Shown piece by piece: positions 34,798 to 45,795 of a DNA stretch of 64,000 nucleotides. A program made the position numbers and the translations under genes. Source of the stretch: Neopestalotiopsis rosae (taxonomy: Eukaryota; Ascomycota; Sordariomycetes; Amphisphaeriales; Sporocadaceae); contig JALGAS010000005.1 of assembly GCA_023078685.1 (NCBI GenBank), positions 3,472,001 through 3,536,000 on the forward strand, given 5' to 3'. The notes beneath the pieces are model-generated. The model had not been told where the DNA came from and searched no databases. It saw only the letters and a program-made list of their open reading frames with translations. Numbering within the stretch: the stretch's first letter is position 1; each line of letters starts with the position of its first letter.

Positions 34798-35170
34798 GGT
34801 GACAAATACACCCACCGCCTGGCAACTACTCTTTTTTGATACCCGAACAAACCATTGCCCTGTACATTATCAATTCAGCCATCGGTGCTTGCATGCCAAT
34901 AACAATCCGCCACCCTTACCCCCGATCGGTCATCCTACAACTCACCATCCTACCAACTATACGGACACCGTGAGCTCGCTCAGCTCAGCGCTGTGCTGCG
35001 CAACTGCCCCAGGGTCCACCCCGCGCGCTTGAAGGGCGTGGAAGCGACGAACATAATTGTTCTGCGATTCAAACTGCAGTTCTGAATTCAAACGTTTTTT
35101 GACTGGCTTTTGTGGCTTTTTTGGAGAAATCTTGCGAATTTCTGTTACTGCCGACAGGCAATATATCAGA

Positions 35171-38100
35171 ATGGAGCAAGTAATTGATGTGAGCTGGATG
35201 AATCATGGGAAAGGTCAGTGGTCGCACACCAACCCAGGCCATGCTATCACTTTTTATGGCGATGCGCCGGGAATCTCTCACCTAAAACTCCCCCAGACTG
35301 ACCAAAAGTTGTCGAACCAGACAAGGTAGCCAAGCACAATGCGAAACCGATATCTTCATCTCCGCCCAAAGACGACTCTGCGAATGGATTGCCTCTAGAA
35401 ACAAGCACGCCAAGTAAAACCAACAGCAAGGGCGCGCCGATATCACCGCCGCCTTCACCTCCCCTCGGCGCAACCCCTCCAGGCGCCAAAGCGATTCCCC
35501 AGCGACCGCAAGGCGCAGCGAGGAGCGTCTCGGCCGAGGAGAAGAAGAGCCCCGGACCAAACGGGACACCACCGCAGCGTAGAGGATCATGGTTCTCCAA
35601 GATTTCGGCGCCCTTTTCATCTTCGCCTGCCAACGCACAGCAATCGAGCCTTGCCGCGCCTGGGCAAACCGATGAGGATGACGTAGCGCCCTTGCCGAGG
35701 ATATCTCCAAACAAAAATGCTGTGCTTCCGCACGCGACAAGACAATCGGGTGACGGGCCCTATGTGCCAGCGCCACCTCGGGGCGGGCAGCCAGGATTTT
35801 TCCAAGTATTTCGGCGGAAATCATCCTCAAGTGGCTCAATAATACCGGGCAAGAACAACCATGGCCTGGTCGAGCGCCGTGTCCTGAATGTCGACAAGCA
35901 TAGAGAGAGACCCAAGTTGGGCGAGCTGAATCAAGCCAAGCTGCGACGAGTAGCATTTTGCGTAGATGTCGAAATTGCTCCCATGCCGAAATATACGGAT
36001 TCGGACGGATCTTCGAACAAGTCAGACGAGAAGACGCAAAAGCGCAAAGTCACGGAAAAGGGTGAGGGAGAAGCACTGAAGCGGCCTCAAGCAGTACAAG
36101 ATGAGAAGGAGCAGGACGGTGTCGTGAAGGCGACTGGCGAAGTGCTGCCGAAAGAACCTGCTGCAGAGGGCCAGGGCACCACCGAAAATGGGACGACGAA
36201 TGGTCAGCCAAAAGAGGGTATCACTGTAGCCACCACTGAGGCGCCCAAATCGGAGAAAGAAAACACCCGGAAAAAGGAGAAGAAGAAGAAGAGTGAAGCA
36301 GAACGCAAGGCTAAGAAGGAGCAAAAGCGGAAAGAGGCGCTCGAAAAGGGAGCGATTCCCATGGAAATCCACCTGGATAGCGACTCATCGACTGAAGATG
36401 CTATAATACCGCAAATTCCCAGGCCGACCAAGTATGCGCCAACGACGAATCCAGGGCGGATATACCGGAGATGCTGCCAATTACGCGAGACCGATATCCT
36501 GACCAAGATCACTTCCCAACTCCCAAAGTCTGTTGTTGGTAATCCAGACGGTATTGTTGAGAAATTGGATCTGAGCGACTATTTTATGTCACTACCCGAC
36601 CTGGTGACACTCGGCGATTTCTTTGCAGTTGTGCCCGTTCGAGAAGTCGTACTGGAAAATTGCGGATTAACAGATGAGGGTGTTCGTGTTGTTCTGGCTG
36701 GACTTCTAGCCTGCAAAAAGCAGCGGGCCAAGAACAGGAGGAGTATCACCAAGCCAGCGGATTTATGTCCTCAAGGTGGTGTCGTCGAACGCATTGTCCT
36801 GAAAAACAACAAATTGGGAGTCGATGCCTGGCGGCACATTTGTCTGTTTATTCATATGTGCCGCTCGCTGAAATGCATTGATCTCTCCAGCATTGCATTC
36901 CCAGCACCCGCTGAGCCGCCCAAGTCGACGCCTCTCTCACAGCACTTTCACCACCATGCTGCCTCCGTGGCTCAGCTCGACATTTCTCTACTCCTGTCCA
37001 AGTCTCTCGCCGAGAGACTTGCTGGTCCCGAGCTTGAACTCCTGAATCTGGGTGGAACGGGTTTGACAAATATACAGTTGGGCGCCGTCATTGATGGTTG
37101 CTTGAAGTCTGGCATCTCGCGTCTTGGTCTTGCTCACAATGATCTCGATACGCAAGGCATTGGACACGTAGCAAGATATCTGAAAGGCGGAAAATGTCAA
37201 GGACTAGACTTGGGCGGCAACGACCTGAGGGATCATCTACAAACTATTGCCGATGCAATCGACGAGAATGACGAGTCGTTGTGGGCATTGAGTCTGGCCA
37301 ATAGCAACCTTTCCCCGAGTTCGCTCTGCAAACTTCTGCCGAAGCTGGCGCAGATCAAGTACTGCAAGTTCATCGACCTATCTCACAATCACGAGCTCTG
37401 CGAATCTCAACCCAGCGCCATTGGCTTGCTGCGCAGATACCTACCCAAGCTAGACGCCCTCAAGCGTCTTCACCTTGCAGATGTTGCCATGACCTCGGAA
37501 CAAGCTATTGCAGTGGCAGAAATCCTGCCAGAGGTCAGCACCTTGGCGCATATCAACCTCTTGGAGAATCCAGAGCTTGTACGTTTGGCCGACGCCAAGA
37601 CGGAAGAAGCACAGGAGGAAGCTTGTGCGCTGTACGCTTCACTGCTAGCAGCCGCCCGAGTTTCCGAGACGCTGGTCAAGATTGACATCGATACCCCCAG
37701 CGCTGAGTCCTCGGATGTGGTCAAGGCTCTCGCGAACCAGGTCCTGGCTTACTGCCTTCGCAATCTGCGGATGGCTCCAGGCCTTCGCGACAGCACAAAC
37801 GGCGAACATGTTCTCGAGAAGATCAAGTATCCGGACGTGCTACGACACATTGTCGGCTATGAGGATGATACTGCTGTCGTCGATCTGGAGGACATCGATA
37901 ACAATGCTGCTCCCGACGAGGATTATGTCATTGGTGGTACTGGTGTTGTCAAGGCACTTGCCTGCTGCTTGAACAACTTGGACCAGAATACCAGAAGGGA
38001 TTCTGGAGAGTTCATCAGGGACCTTGAAACTGGTACAAGTGCCCCGCAGGACAAGGTACCTGCTGGAAAGGCGAAGAACATGTCCAAACACTTGCTTGCT

Positions 38101-38868
38101 AGTGCTCGGAAGATCAGAGTCCGCCTACAACCGGCTCTGGCTCAAGCCAAGGCAAGCTCTAGACAGGACATGAACAATTATAGTGAGTACTCACACATTA
38201 CTCATCGCATGAGCCATGCTGACGGAGATCTAGATCGTCTTTTGTTCCTTGACCAGACCCTCTTGGAAATTATCAGCCGTTTCGAAGACGAATATCCAGA
38301 GACTCGCCAGGACCCCGGGCCTGTCATGGCACCCCACTATGCACCTCCACCTCCACCACAGCGAGGTGCCTCCTTCTCGTCGCTGGAGGCAGATCCTGTC
38401 TTCACCGACACGGAAGACCTCGAGACCGAAGTACGGTCACCATCACGCTCTCGGTCTAATTCCATCATGTCGCACACCTCAAAGCAGTTGGCCGAGGAAG
38501 AAGGTCGCGCTTTGCGTATCGGACACAAATTCCGCCGTGGATTTATCCAGGCGCACTACAATCTGCTCACTGGTGCCGAGTCCGAGATTGGTAATGATCC
38601 CGACCACAAGAGACAGATCGAGCATATACTGGAGGATCTCGGCACAGACGCTGAAGACATTAGAAAGAAAGTCGAGGCCAAGGGGGCTATTGCTACTTTC
38701 CAGGAGGAGAGGAATGAAATTCTACGAAGAATGCGCGACAGAGATCCCGCGGCATGGGATCGATTCATCGAGACCCAGGAGAAGACCAGAGCCAATTTAC
38801 AGCTGGAGAATAAGGATGGATCTCTGAAGGCAAGCGACTTGCCAGACGAGAGTGCCATTTCTGACTGA
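35171..38868 (+). CDS. Leucine-rich-repeat protein, probable PP1 regulator (PPP1R37-like)
   Basis: Exons 35171-35213 and 35309-38868 give 1,200 residues; the chain begins MEQVIDVSWMNHGKVVEP across the first intron. Residues to about 220 are Pro/Ser-rich and disordered. An RVxF-type protein phosphatase 1 docking sequence, LRRVAFCVDVEIAPMP, lies near 227-242, followed by a highly charged Lys/Glu stretch (about 250-370). Leucine-rich repeats occupy about 420-760, with units such as VREVVLENCGLTDEGVRVVL and CQGLDLGGNDLRDHL. The layout (RVxF near an LRR domain) resembles animal PPP1R37, so PP1 binding is a good inference but not shown. The C-terminal third includes DGDLDRLLFLDQTLLEIIS and a helical charged tail. 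A 51-nt segment (38183-38233) has intron signals and would remove 17 residues in frame; if always spliced the protein has 1,183 residues. The first-intron donor (GTCAGT) is less usual. Confidence 0.82.
38183..38233 (+). other. Putative 51-nt in-frame intron or exitron
   Basis: It starts GTGAGT, carries CTGAC 14-10 bases before the end and closes in TAG. Its length is 17 codons and it has no in-frame stop, so both spliced (NYNRLLFL) and retained (NYSEYSHITH...) forms stay open. Confidence 0.6.
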
Positions 38869-40304
38869 AAAACGCCGGCACTTGAGGGGTTTTCTTTTTT
38901 GCTTCAATGGAGGAAGTTGCAACATTCAACTGTTTTATTACAAAAGGAAGAGAAAAGCAACGCTGCTATTCAATTGTCATCACGAGCAAGCAGCTCAGGC
39001 CCTATACGCAGATACGGCTACAGAAAAAGAATTTACGAAACTATATACTATAGCACTTCACGACAAAAACATACAACAAGCAGCGGCGCAAGGAGTAACC
39101 AATCAAGTTCATTTGTAGTATTAGCATGGTTACAGGATATATATTTGCAGGCTATGTTGGCCTTGAAGTCTGCTTGGCTTTTGAGGTGGAGGATCGAGCA
39201 CATAGCATAAGGCGTGATTGCACACAATAGCATCACAGTTTGCTTATAATTTGACACATGGCCATTTCTTGATTCTACCAAATGAAATGCATGGAGAATC
39301 TCACTGTCGAGTATGTCAAGGTATCGGAAATCCATCATCGGAAAAGTGAATGACTAGATCACATGATGACACTCTCTGCTCTTCACTTTGCTCGCCAGTT
39401 TCGCTTTGTTGTGTTTGTAGCAGTACAGAAGGTTTATTCAAAGATGTCGTCATCGCGGGAAGGGCAAAAATCGGCTGGTTATCTTATCATTGATTCATAT
39501 AAGATTACATCTAAGATGCTGTCAGTCCAATTTTAGATTCGATGGTGATCATTTGATCAAGCATTTGCATTCTGCATGGGGGTACTTGTGAGATTGATTG
39601 ATAAGGAATTTAGAATTCGAGCGAGCGATTGACAAGTCCACGTGCTTTTCCATCTTGACTTTTGTCCAAGAAAGGTAATATGCATCAAAACATTTGAAAT
39701 GGCAGAGAGACAAATGCTTCTCTTCATCACCGTGGGATCTTTTGTTTTTTTCCAGGTGTGAGGGAAAACCGTAAATTCGATAGCAAAACGATGGACGTCC
39801 GGGAATAACTTCACAACTCCAGCCGCCAAGAATGCTTTCCTGATATGCAAGAACAATCGCTTGTGATTGATACCCCGCCTTCCTAAAATACCAAGATATG
39901 TTGTCAATGCACATTCTCCCTTCTTTCTGCTTATGCCTTCTGTATGCGTATGCCCTATGTAGACTCCCTCATGCCAATGTAATACCTCCTCATGCAAGCG
40001 ACCGTGTCCAATTTCCACTTTTCCCTTCAACACCGTATGCGTTTGACAGGAACAAAACCATGCGTAAATCAATCGTCAACTCATGTGGATGCGACAGAAA
40101 AGTAATAAAAGGTGGGTATCAAAAAATATTTCAAAAATAATAAACAACAACGAAACAAAGTGCAAACGCTCTCCGTTTGTAAATGCAGCGCTGGAGTGGT
40201 ACGGAACGAACGATGGAAACGAAATGAGTAGAACATTGAAGAGCAGAACGAACAAGTTCATGCAACTCCCAACTCAGTTAAGCATCATGTCGACTCCCTT
40301 CCTC
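38869..40304. other. 1.4 kb convergent spacer
   Basis: 3' regions of the LRR gene and the glutaminase gene meet here. It is AT-rich with short frames only; nothing coding was supported. Confidence 0.55.
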
Positions 40305-42663
40305 TCAGGGCAGGGCCAGCAGAGCAAAGTGACCGCCAACCACGGGGCGTGCATGGAAGGTGATGCCCGGGAAGTCTCCTGTGGCAGCATCGTACAAATC
40401 GGTGAAGGCAAGGTTGGTGGGCGTGACATTGATCCAGTTGGCGAGCTTGGAGATGAACATGTCGCGTGTCTCTACGCTGGCAATGGCTGCAGCAAACATC
40501 TCCCAGTCGGACTTGGTCCAGGTGTGGCGAGTGTCCAGCGGTACACCATATTCGAGCGCAACGGTTGGGTAGAAGTTGCTCTGCATGTCGTAAACAGACT
40601 GAGGAACAAAGTCGTAGCCAAAGCCAAGCAGACTGTTGGCATACAAGTTGTACAAAAGACCGTGAGAGTCACCATCGCCGTACGAAAGTGTGGTGTGGGG
40701 AGGGTTGGCGGCACTGTTGATGCCCAAGTTCTGCCACTGCGAAATGTACGATGTGGCCGTGTCACCATAGGTCTTCTCATCATCGGAGTGTCCAGTAAGC
40801 TTGGCGATTTCGGACATGGCGCGCAGTCCAATGATACCCTTCAATGCCAGGTTGGTCTGATTCGCCAGTGTTCCAGCAAAGTCATCAGTAGACAGTTGGT
40901 TGGCAGGGATCAGCGCCTCATCAACAAGATAACCGGCCCACTGCTTCAGAATAGCGTAGTGAGTGTTGAGGTAGGCAGTGTCGCTGGCACGCTGGGCATA
41001 AGCAAGAGCCATGATGATCATATTTCCGCACTCTTCCAATGGCATTGGCTCGTCGGACCCGTCTGGGTAACCCTTCGCGACAGGGAATGTTCCCAGATCA
41101 TGGATGGCGTTGGTGTTGGGATAGTGGCCGTTCTCCTGGTTGATGAACAAGGGGTCGAGCAAGTAAGCCAACAACTTGGGGTTTGCCCAGATCAGCAAGG
41201 GAATAGACGGGTAAATCACGTCTACCGTTTCGATATCGCTGTTTGAACTGATTTCCTTGAGGAAGATCAGCGGCTCAGAGTCGGTGTTGGTGAACTGAAG
41301 AGCACCAAACGCCTGGCGGACACTAAGACTGGTGATGGTCAGGTAGTTCTGACCGGCGGCTGCCAGCGACGCAGAAGCAACCCTGTTGTCAAGATCCGTG
41401 GCCAGACTGGAAGCCTCACTATAGTCGTTGTAGAAGAATGTGACCTATAAGTCGCGATTAGTGAAGCTGTTCCCATTTTCAGGTTTGTAGAGCAGGCTTA
41501 CAGCGTCGAGATCATTTGCGAAATAACTCTTCCACAGAGACGGAACCGAGGTCAGGCTACTTCCCTCACCAAGGAATGAAATGGCATTATCCTGGGTCAG
41601 ACCCAGAGAAAATACTGTTGAAACGCTTGCAGAGCCAACTGAACCGAGATCCTTTGCAAAACCAAATACGGGCCTGTTGGGTGATTAGCTTATGTCTGCT
41701 GAATGCAGGACGTTACTCTCACCAGTTGTCATTGACAGCACGGAAGTTGGTGTCTTTAGTATTTGTCAACACTCCATCGTTGTTGAACTTGGCGCGCACA
41801 TCAACATCGATTCCGCTTTCATAGGTAACCTATACAATTCGTGTAAGTAATCGTGACACCAAATAGAGTTCTAAGTTGTACTTACGCCATCGGTATCAGC
41901 AGTAGACCAGTACCACGTGCCCCAGCTGGCTTGATTGCGAACTTCGGAGAATTCTGCTTGATCTTGCCTCTGGAAAGTGTGGTACCGAACGCCGTCGGCG
42001 GTGTTGGTGTCCCATGTAATGACCGCCGCAGGGTCACCGGATGCCCATTCTAAGTACTCATGTCAGTTCAAGACAACAGGAAAGAAACTCTTGTATCGCG
42101 TACCTCCGGAAACATCGGCATAAATCTGCACATCGTGGCTTGCACCATCAATAGACTCAACAGCCACATCGAGGTAGGTAAATGTCAAAGATTGTCTCTT
42201 GAGATCATCTGGTGTGACAGGGGACATGAATGTGATATTCATGCCGACTTTGCCACCAACGTTCATGATGAAGGTGCTCCGAGTAGATGTGTAGGAGAAA
42301 TCTGTTTGATCAACCACCTGCGGATAATTGGGAGGAGCACCCATCCAGGTGTACGGAACTCCATCCACGCGAATGAGTCCTACCCAAGCTGTGATACCTT
42401 GACTAGAAAAGAACTTATTAGTGATACTCCAGAATGAATCAGGGTCCAACAATGAAGATAGCGTACTCCCAAAATGTGATCCATTCTCCAGCCAGGTAAC
42501 CTCCGTTGCCACCATCGCTTCCCGCGTTCAGCCAGGAGTTGAGGTAAGGTGACTTGACAGCAATGGGGGCAGCCGGAGGCCGTGCTGGCGAGAATGTAGA
42601 GGCAGCATTGACTGCCTGAGCAGCGAGCCCAATAAGGGCCGCCGCCGCCGAAGTGAACTTCAT
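40305..42663 (-). CDS. gtaA: Secreted GtaA-like glutaminase
   Basis: This extracellular enzyme of the fungal glutaminase A family (DUF5127/DUF4965/DUF1793 architecture) is expected to hydrolyse L-glutamine to glutamate and ammonia outside the cell. Six exons: 42663-42467, 42402-42104, 42049-41886, 41829-41723, 41673-41502 and 41444-40305, giving 692 residues, the normal family length. A signal peptide is clear (MKFTSAAAALIGLAAQAVNA, cut before AS). Family blocks: YLNSWLNAG, WVGLIRVDGVPYTWMG, DNWPVFGFAKDLG and, towards the C-terminus, MPLEECGNMIIMALAYAQRA. A TATATAA element lies about 185 bases before the start codon on the coding strand. Many family members are poorly characterised, so activity is inferred. 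Intact; five introns of 49-64 nt. Confidence 0.92.
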
Positions 42664-42847
42664 GACGAGAGAGATTTGTCTACGGGTATGTAGGAAAGGA
42701 AGTTGAAGAGTCACGAGCAGGTTGAGAGGGTATCCAGTAAGGATTATCTATGCCCGCCAAAGGAGCATGAAGGAGAGAAACAAGATTCGTGATATCCAGC
42801 AGCAAAGGGGTAAAGATCTCCAGCACCAACTGGGCGAAGGCAGGACA

Positions 42848-42854
42848 TTATATA
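42848..42854 (-). promoter_or_regulatory. Possible TATA box of the glutaminase gene
   Basis: TATATAA on the minus strand, about 185 bases before the start codon, with an ATTGG (reverse CCAAT) a few bases upstream of it at about 42856-42860. Confidence 0.4.
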
Positions 42855-45775
42855 GGGCCCAATGGTGAGGAAGCGTTATGATCTACCAGACCTAGACCCA
42901 TGTTTCTTAGGTAGTCTTGAAAGGGGTGCATCGATGAGATCAGATGCGCTTGTAAACAGAGACGAGACTGTACATACGTCGAAGACGCGGACCAGCGGCT
43001 CTATGGTGGGTGCTGTTGACCAGGCCGTGTAGGAAAGATCACGAGCCTTGGTGGTATGCATCGTTTCTTCCATGCATGGGCTCCACCGCGTGGTGGGAAT
43101 TAAGCTTGGCCCGCCTAACACACAGGACGAACGCTTATTCAGTGCAGGACAAACCTCATAGCGCATGCGGCGATGCTATGCTTAAAGTGACTTTTGGGGG
43201 GTGAAAGCCGAAGGCTACCTCGCGAAGCCAGCCCAAGGATCAGTTCGGGTGCATCAGAGACCAATAGTCGATCCAAAAGGGCAGAGCAGACGGGCTCTCC
43301 TGGCTGGCACGAGGATGACCGGGTCTTTCTGGTGTTACTCACTGGAGACTGGGCGTCGCCAGTTGGGCCCCAGGTCCGGGATCAGTCACAAAGTGGACGA
43401 CAAGTAGCAAGGCTTGGTTTTGCGGCCGAGAGAGACCGGCGGCGCTGTAAGTGACGAGAAAGATTTTTCTTTCTTTGTTTGCAAGCAAGCGGTCAGAGCT
43501 AGAAAGACGGAAAGTACTTCCATGTTGTCCACCTAGTAGCAAGTTCACGATGCAAGCTGTAAGCTGCATATGGCAATAGATCTGCCGGTCACGAGGCAGC
43601 GCGCGATGTCGCCGGCTCGCGGCTCGAAAGGGGATTGGGGAGGGGGAGGTCAAGATATTGGGGTAAGTGGATTCATGTACGGCTGTATGTATGTACTTTG
43701 GCTGGACCCACGTGTAACTGCAACGGCTATAGTCCAGTAACAAGTAGCCTTTTTCTGCTATAACCTGTTATAGGAGCCGGGAGACTTGGCTGTAAGTTGC
43801 TGGGATGACGCCAGGGCATGATGAATGCAATGACACGTCGGAAAGGCGAAACGAGTCTGTGGCCCAAGTCCAAGGCCAGGACCCGACAATGCCGCCGCTG
43901 ACAGGCTGGCCGCGTCGAGATGAGATGAGCCCTACATTGATTGATAGATTGATGAGCTGGACAGGACGGGTTGCGCTCGGGAAGTCGGAACCAAATCGAG
44001 GATATTGACTTTCAATGCGGCGCGAGGTTACTTGGATAGCGCGCGGGTGCTGGGCTACTACTGGTAGCGCGTGCCCAACGACGACGGCCTGAGTGATGAT
44101 GCTGATGTTGGAGAAGATCATGATAATAGGTGCCGTGACGAGCGACATAACCTTGCTGTGCCACGAATCAGGTCGTTTGACAGCACGCCTAGGGCATACT
44201 TTGTCTGCTCCATAATAGACACGCTGGAACAATGTTTCTGGGCCCTGGAAGAGCCATTCAAGCGGCAGGCCAAACGAGGGTGCTTGGCAGAGTACGTATG
44301 TGGGACATGATCATGATACATTTCCCGCTGCCTTGTAGCAGGACAGCAGGAGGACCAAGAGTCCAAGACCCCTCCTTGAAGAGCCCGTGGACCGTCCGAA
44401 CGTACGTCTTTCGGAACGATATCCAGCGGTGTGGGGGAAACACGGAATCCCCGGCTAGAAACAAGTTGTTTTGAATCTGTATGTAAGATGCTCAGTCAGT
44501 GCGCCGTCGTCGACAAGTCTAGAGCGCATCTGTGTCCTGGTAATTGTTCGTGAAAAATCCTGAATTTTGAGAAGATGAATGATGTGTCTGGCTGGATGCA
44601 ACCATGGCAATCACAATCACATTGAATAGCGCCGCCCCAGTCAATGCAGGACCCCTGGATCTCGAAAAATATCAGTTCGGCAGTGGCTCCCAGCCTCCAG
44701 CCTCCCCGTGCCCTCCCGTCAGCCCCCGTAAGCCCCCCGTGTACGGCCCCCCTAACCCTGTAAAACATGTCGTGACCCAGTGCACTGCAGCCCACTGAAG
44801 AAAGACAAATGGAAAGAGAAACAGGATTGACCAGACCCAACGGAAATAGTCACATAAATGCAGCCACGACCGTATTCGATCACAAAGACGAAAAAGAAAT
44901 TAAATAAGAAGGCACGAAAAACAAATTCCGGTTGACGAAAATGTCGATTGTCAACTTGATGTCACCCGTTTAAGCATCTCCCGTCTTGCCAGTCCCATTT
45001 CTTGTTGTTCCTTGTTCAGGCCAAGCAAGTGCACTTATTACTTGGCTACTACTGCGGCAACCTGCATACGAAATTCTCCTAGATCCAAAAATAAGAAAAG
45101 AGAGAAGTCGCTGCAGAACTTCCCGATCCCCGATGACCGAGATCAGTTGCGAAATACCATTGCCAATTTCGTACACTCACGAAATGCCCCTCATCTAACG
45201 TTTACTGACACGGAGCTTAAACATGTTTCAAGCTTCTCATATCAGACTGTTGCGCAGAATGACTGTGAGTAACTCCAAGTGTGCTCAAAAGATGCATGTC
45301 ATCGGTCAGCGACTTTTTGATCAGTACCCCCAGGTAGCCTGTTCACACGATCTTGGAGTGGCAGGCCTTTGCAAGCCAGGATTTGTCAGTCATAGTCAGT
45401 CTGTCGGCTGTGGCTTGCTTTTGGGCGACATTGTACGTACTATGGAACGCCCACCTGAGCCGCCCGCTCGGCTTTTCCAATGGCCGGCCATAGGCCCATG
45501 GGGGATCAACCGCCGCCATCTCCAAAAAGTCTGGGGAACCCTTGCTGATCATCATCAACCCCATGCCCAAGATCTGCCTAACCTAGTCCATTTTCTAGTC
45601 ATGGTCCTTCTGAACAGCTTACCCAGGCACAGGTGCTCTAATCACTCTGTAGAGTGTAAACAATAGTGGCAGACGTCAACATCCAAGACTGATCGTCCTG
45701 GCTTGGACGAATCTCGACTGTTCTCGACATGCACCCACTACCAAGCGGTCGGTTCACTGGAGATTGCTGATGCTC

Positions 45776-45795
45776 TGCCCTGCCCTGCCCTGCCC
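45776..45795 (+). repeat. (TGCCC)4 microsatellite
   Basis: Four exact TGCCC units followed by a TGCGC variant, in gene-free DNA. Confidence 0.85.

Larger units (their letters stand above)
30408..35170. other. 4.8 kb without a supported gene, ending in a long leader
   Basis: No frame from about 30.5 to 34.2 kb has recognisable domains or convincing splicing. From about 34400 the strand turns strongly pyrimidine-rich, which suggests a transcription start and a leader of 0.5-0.7 kb for the PPP1R37-like gene. Two short upstream frames lie in this leader (34641-34664 and 34684-34797). Confidence 0.5.
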
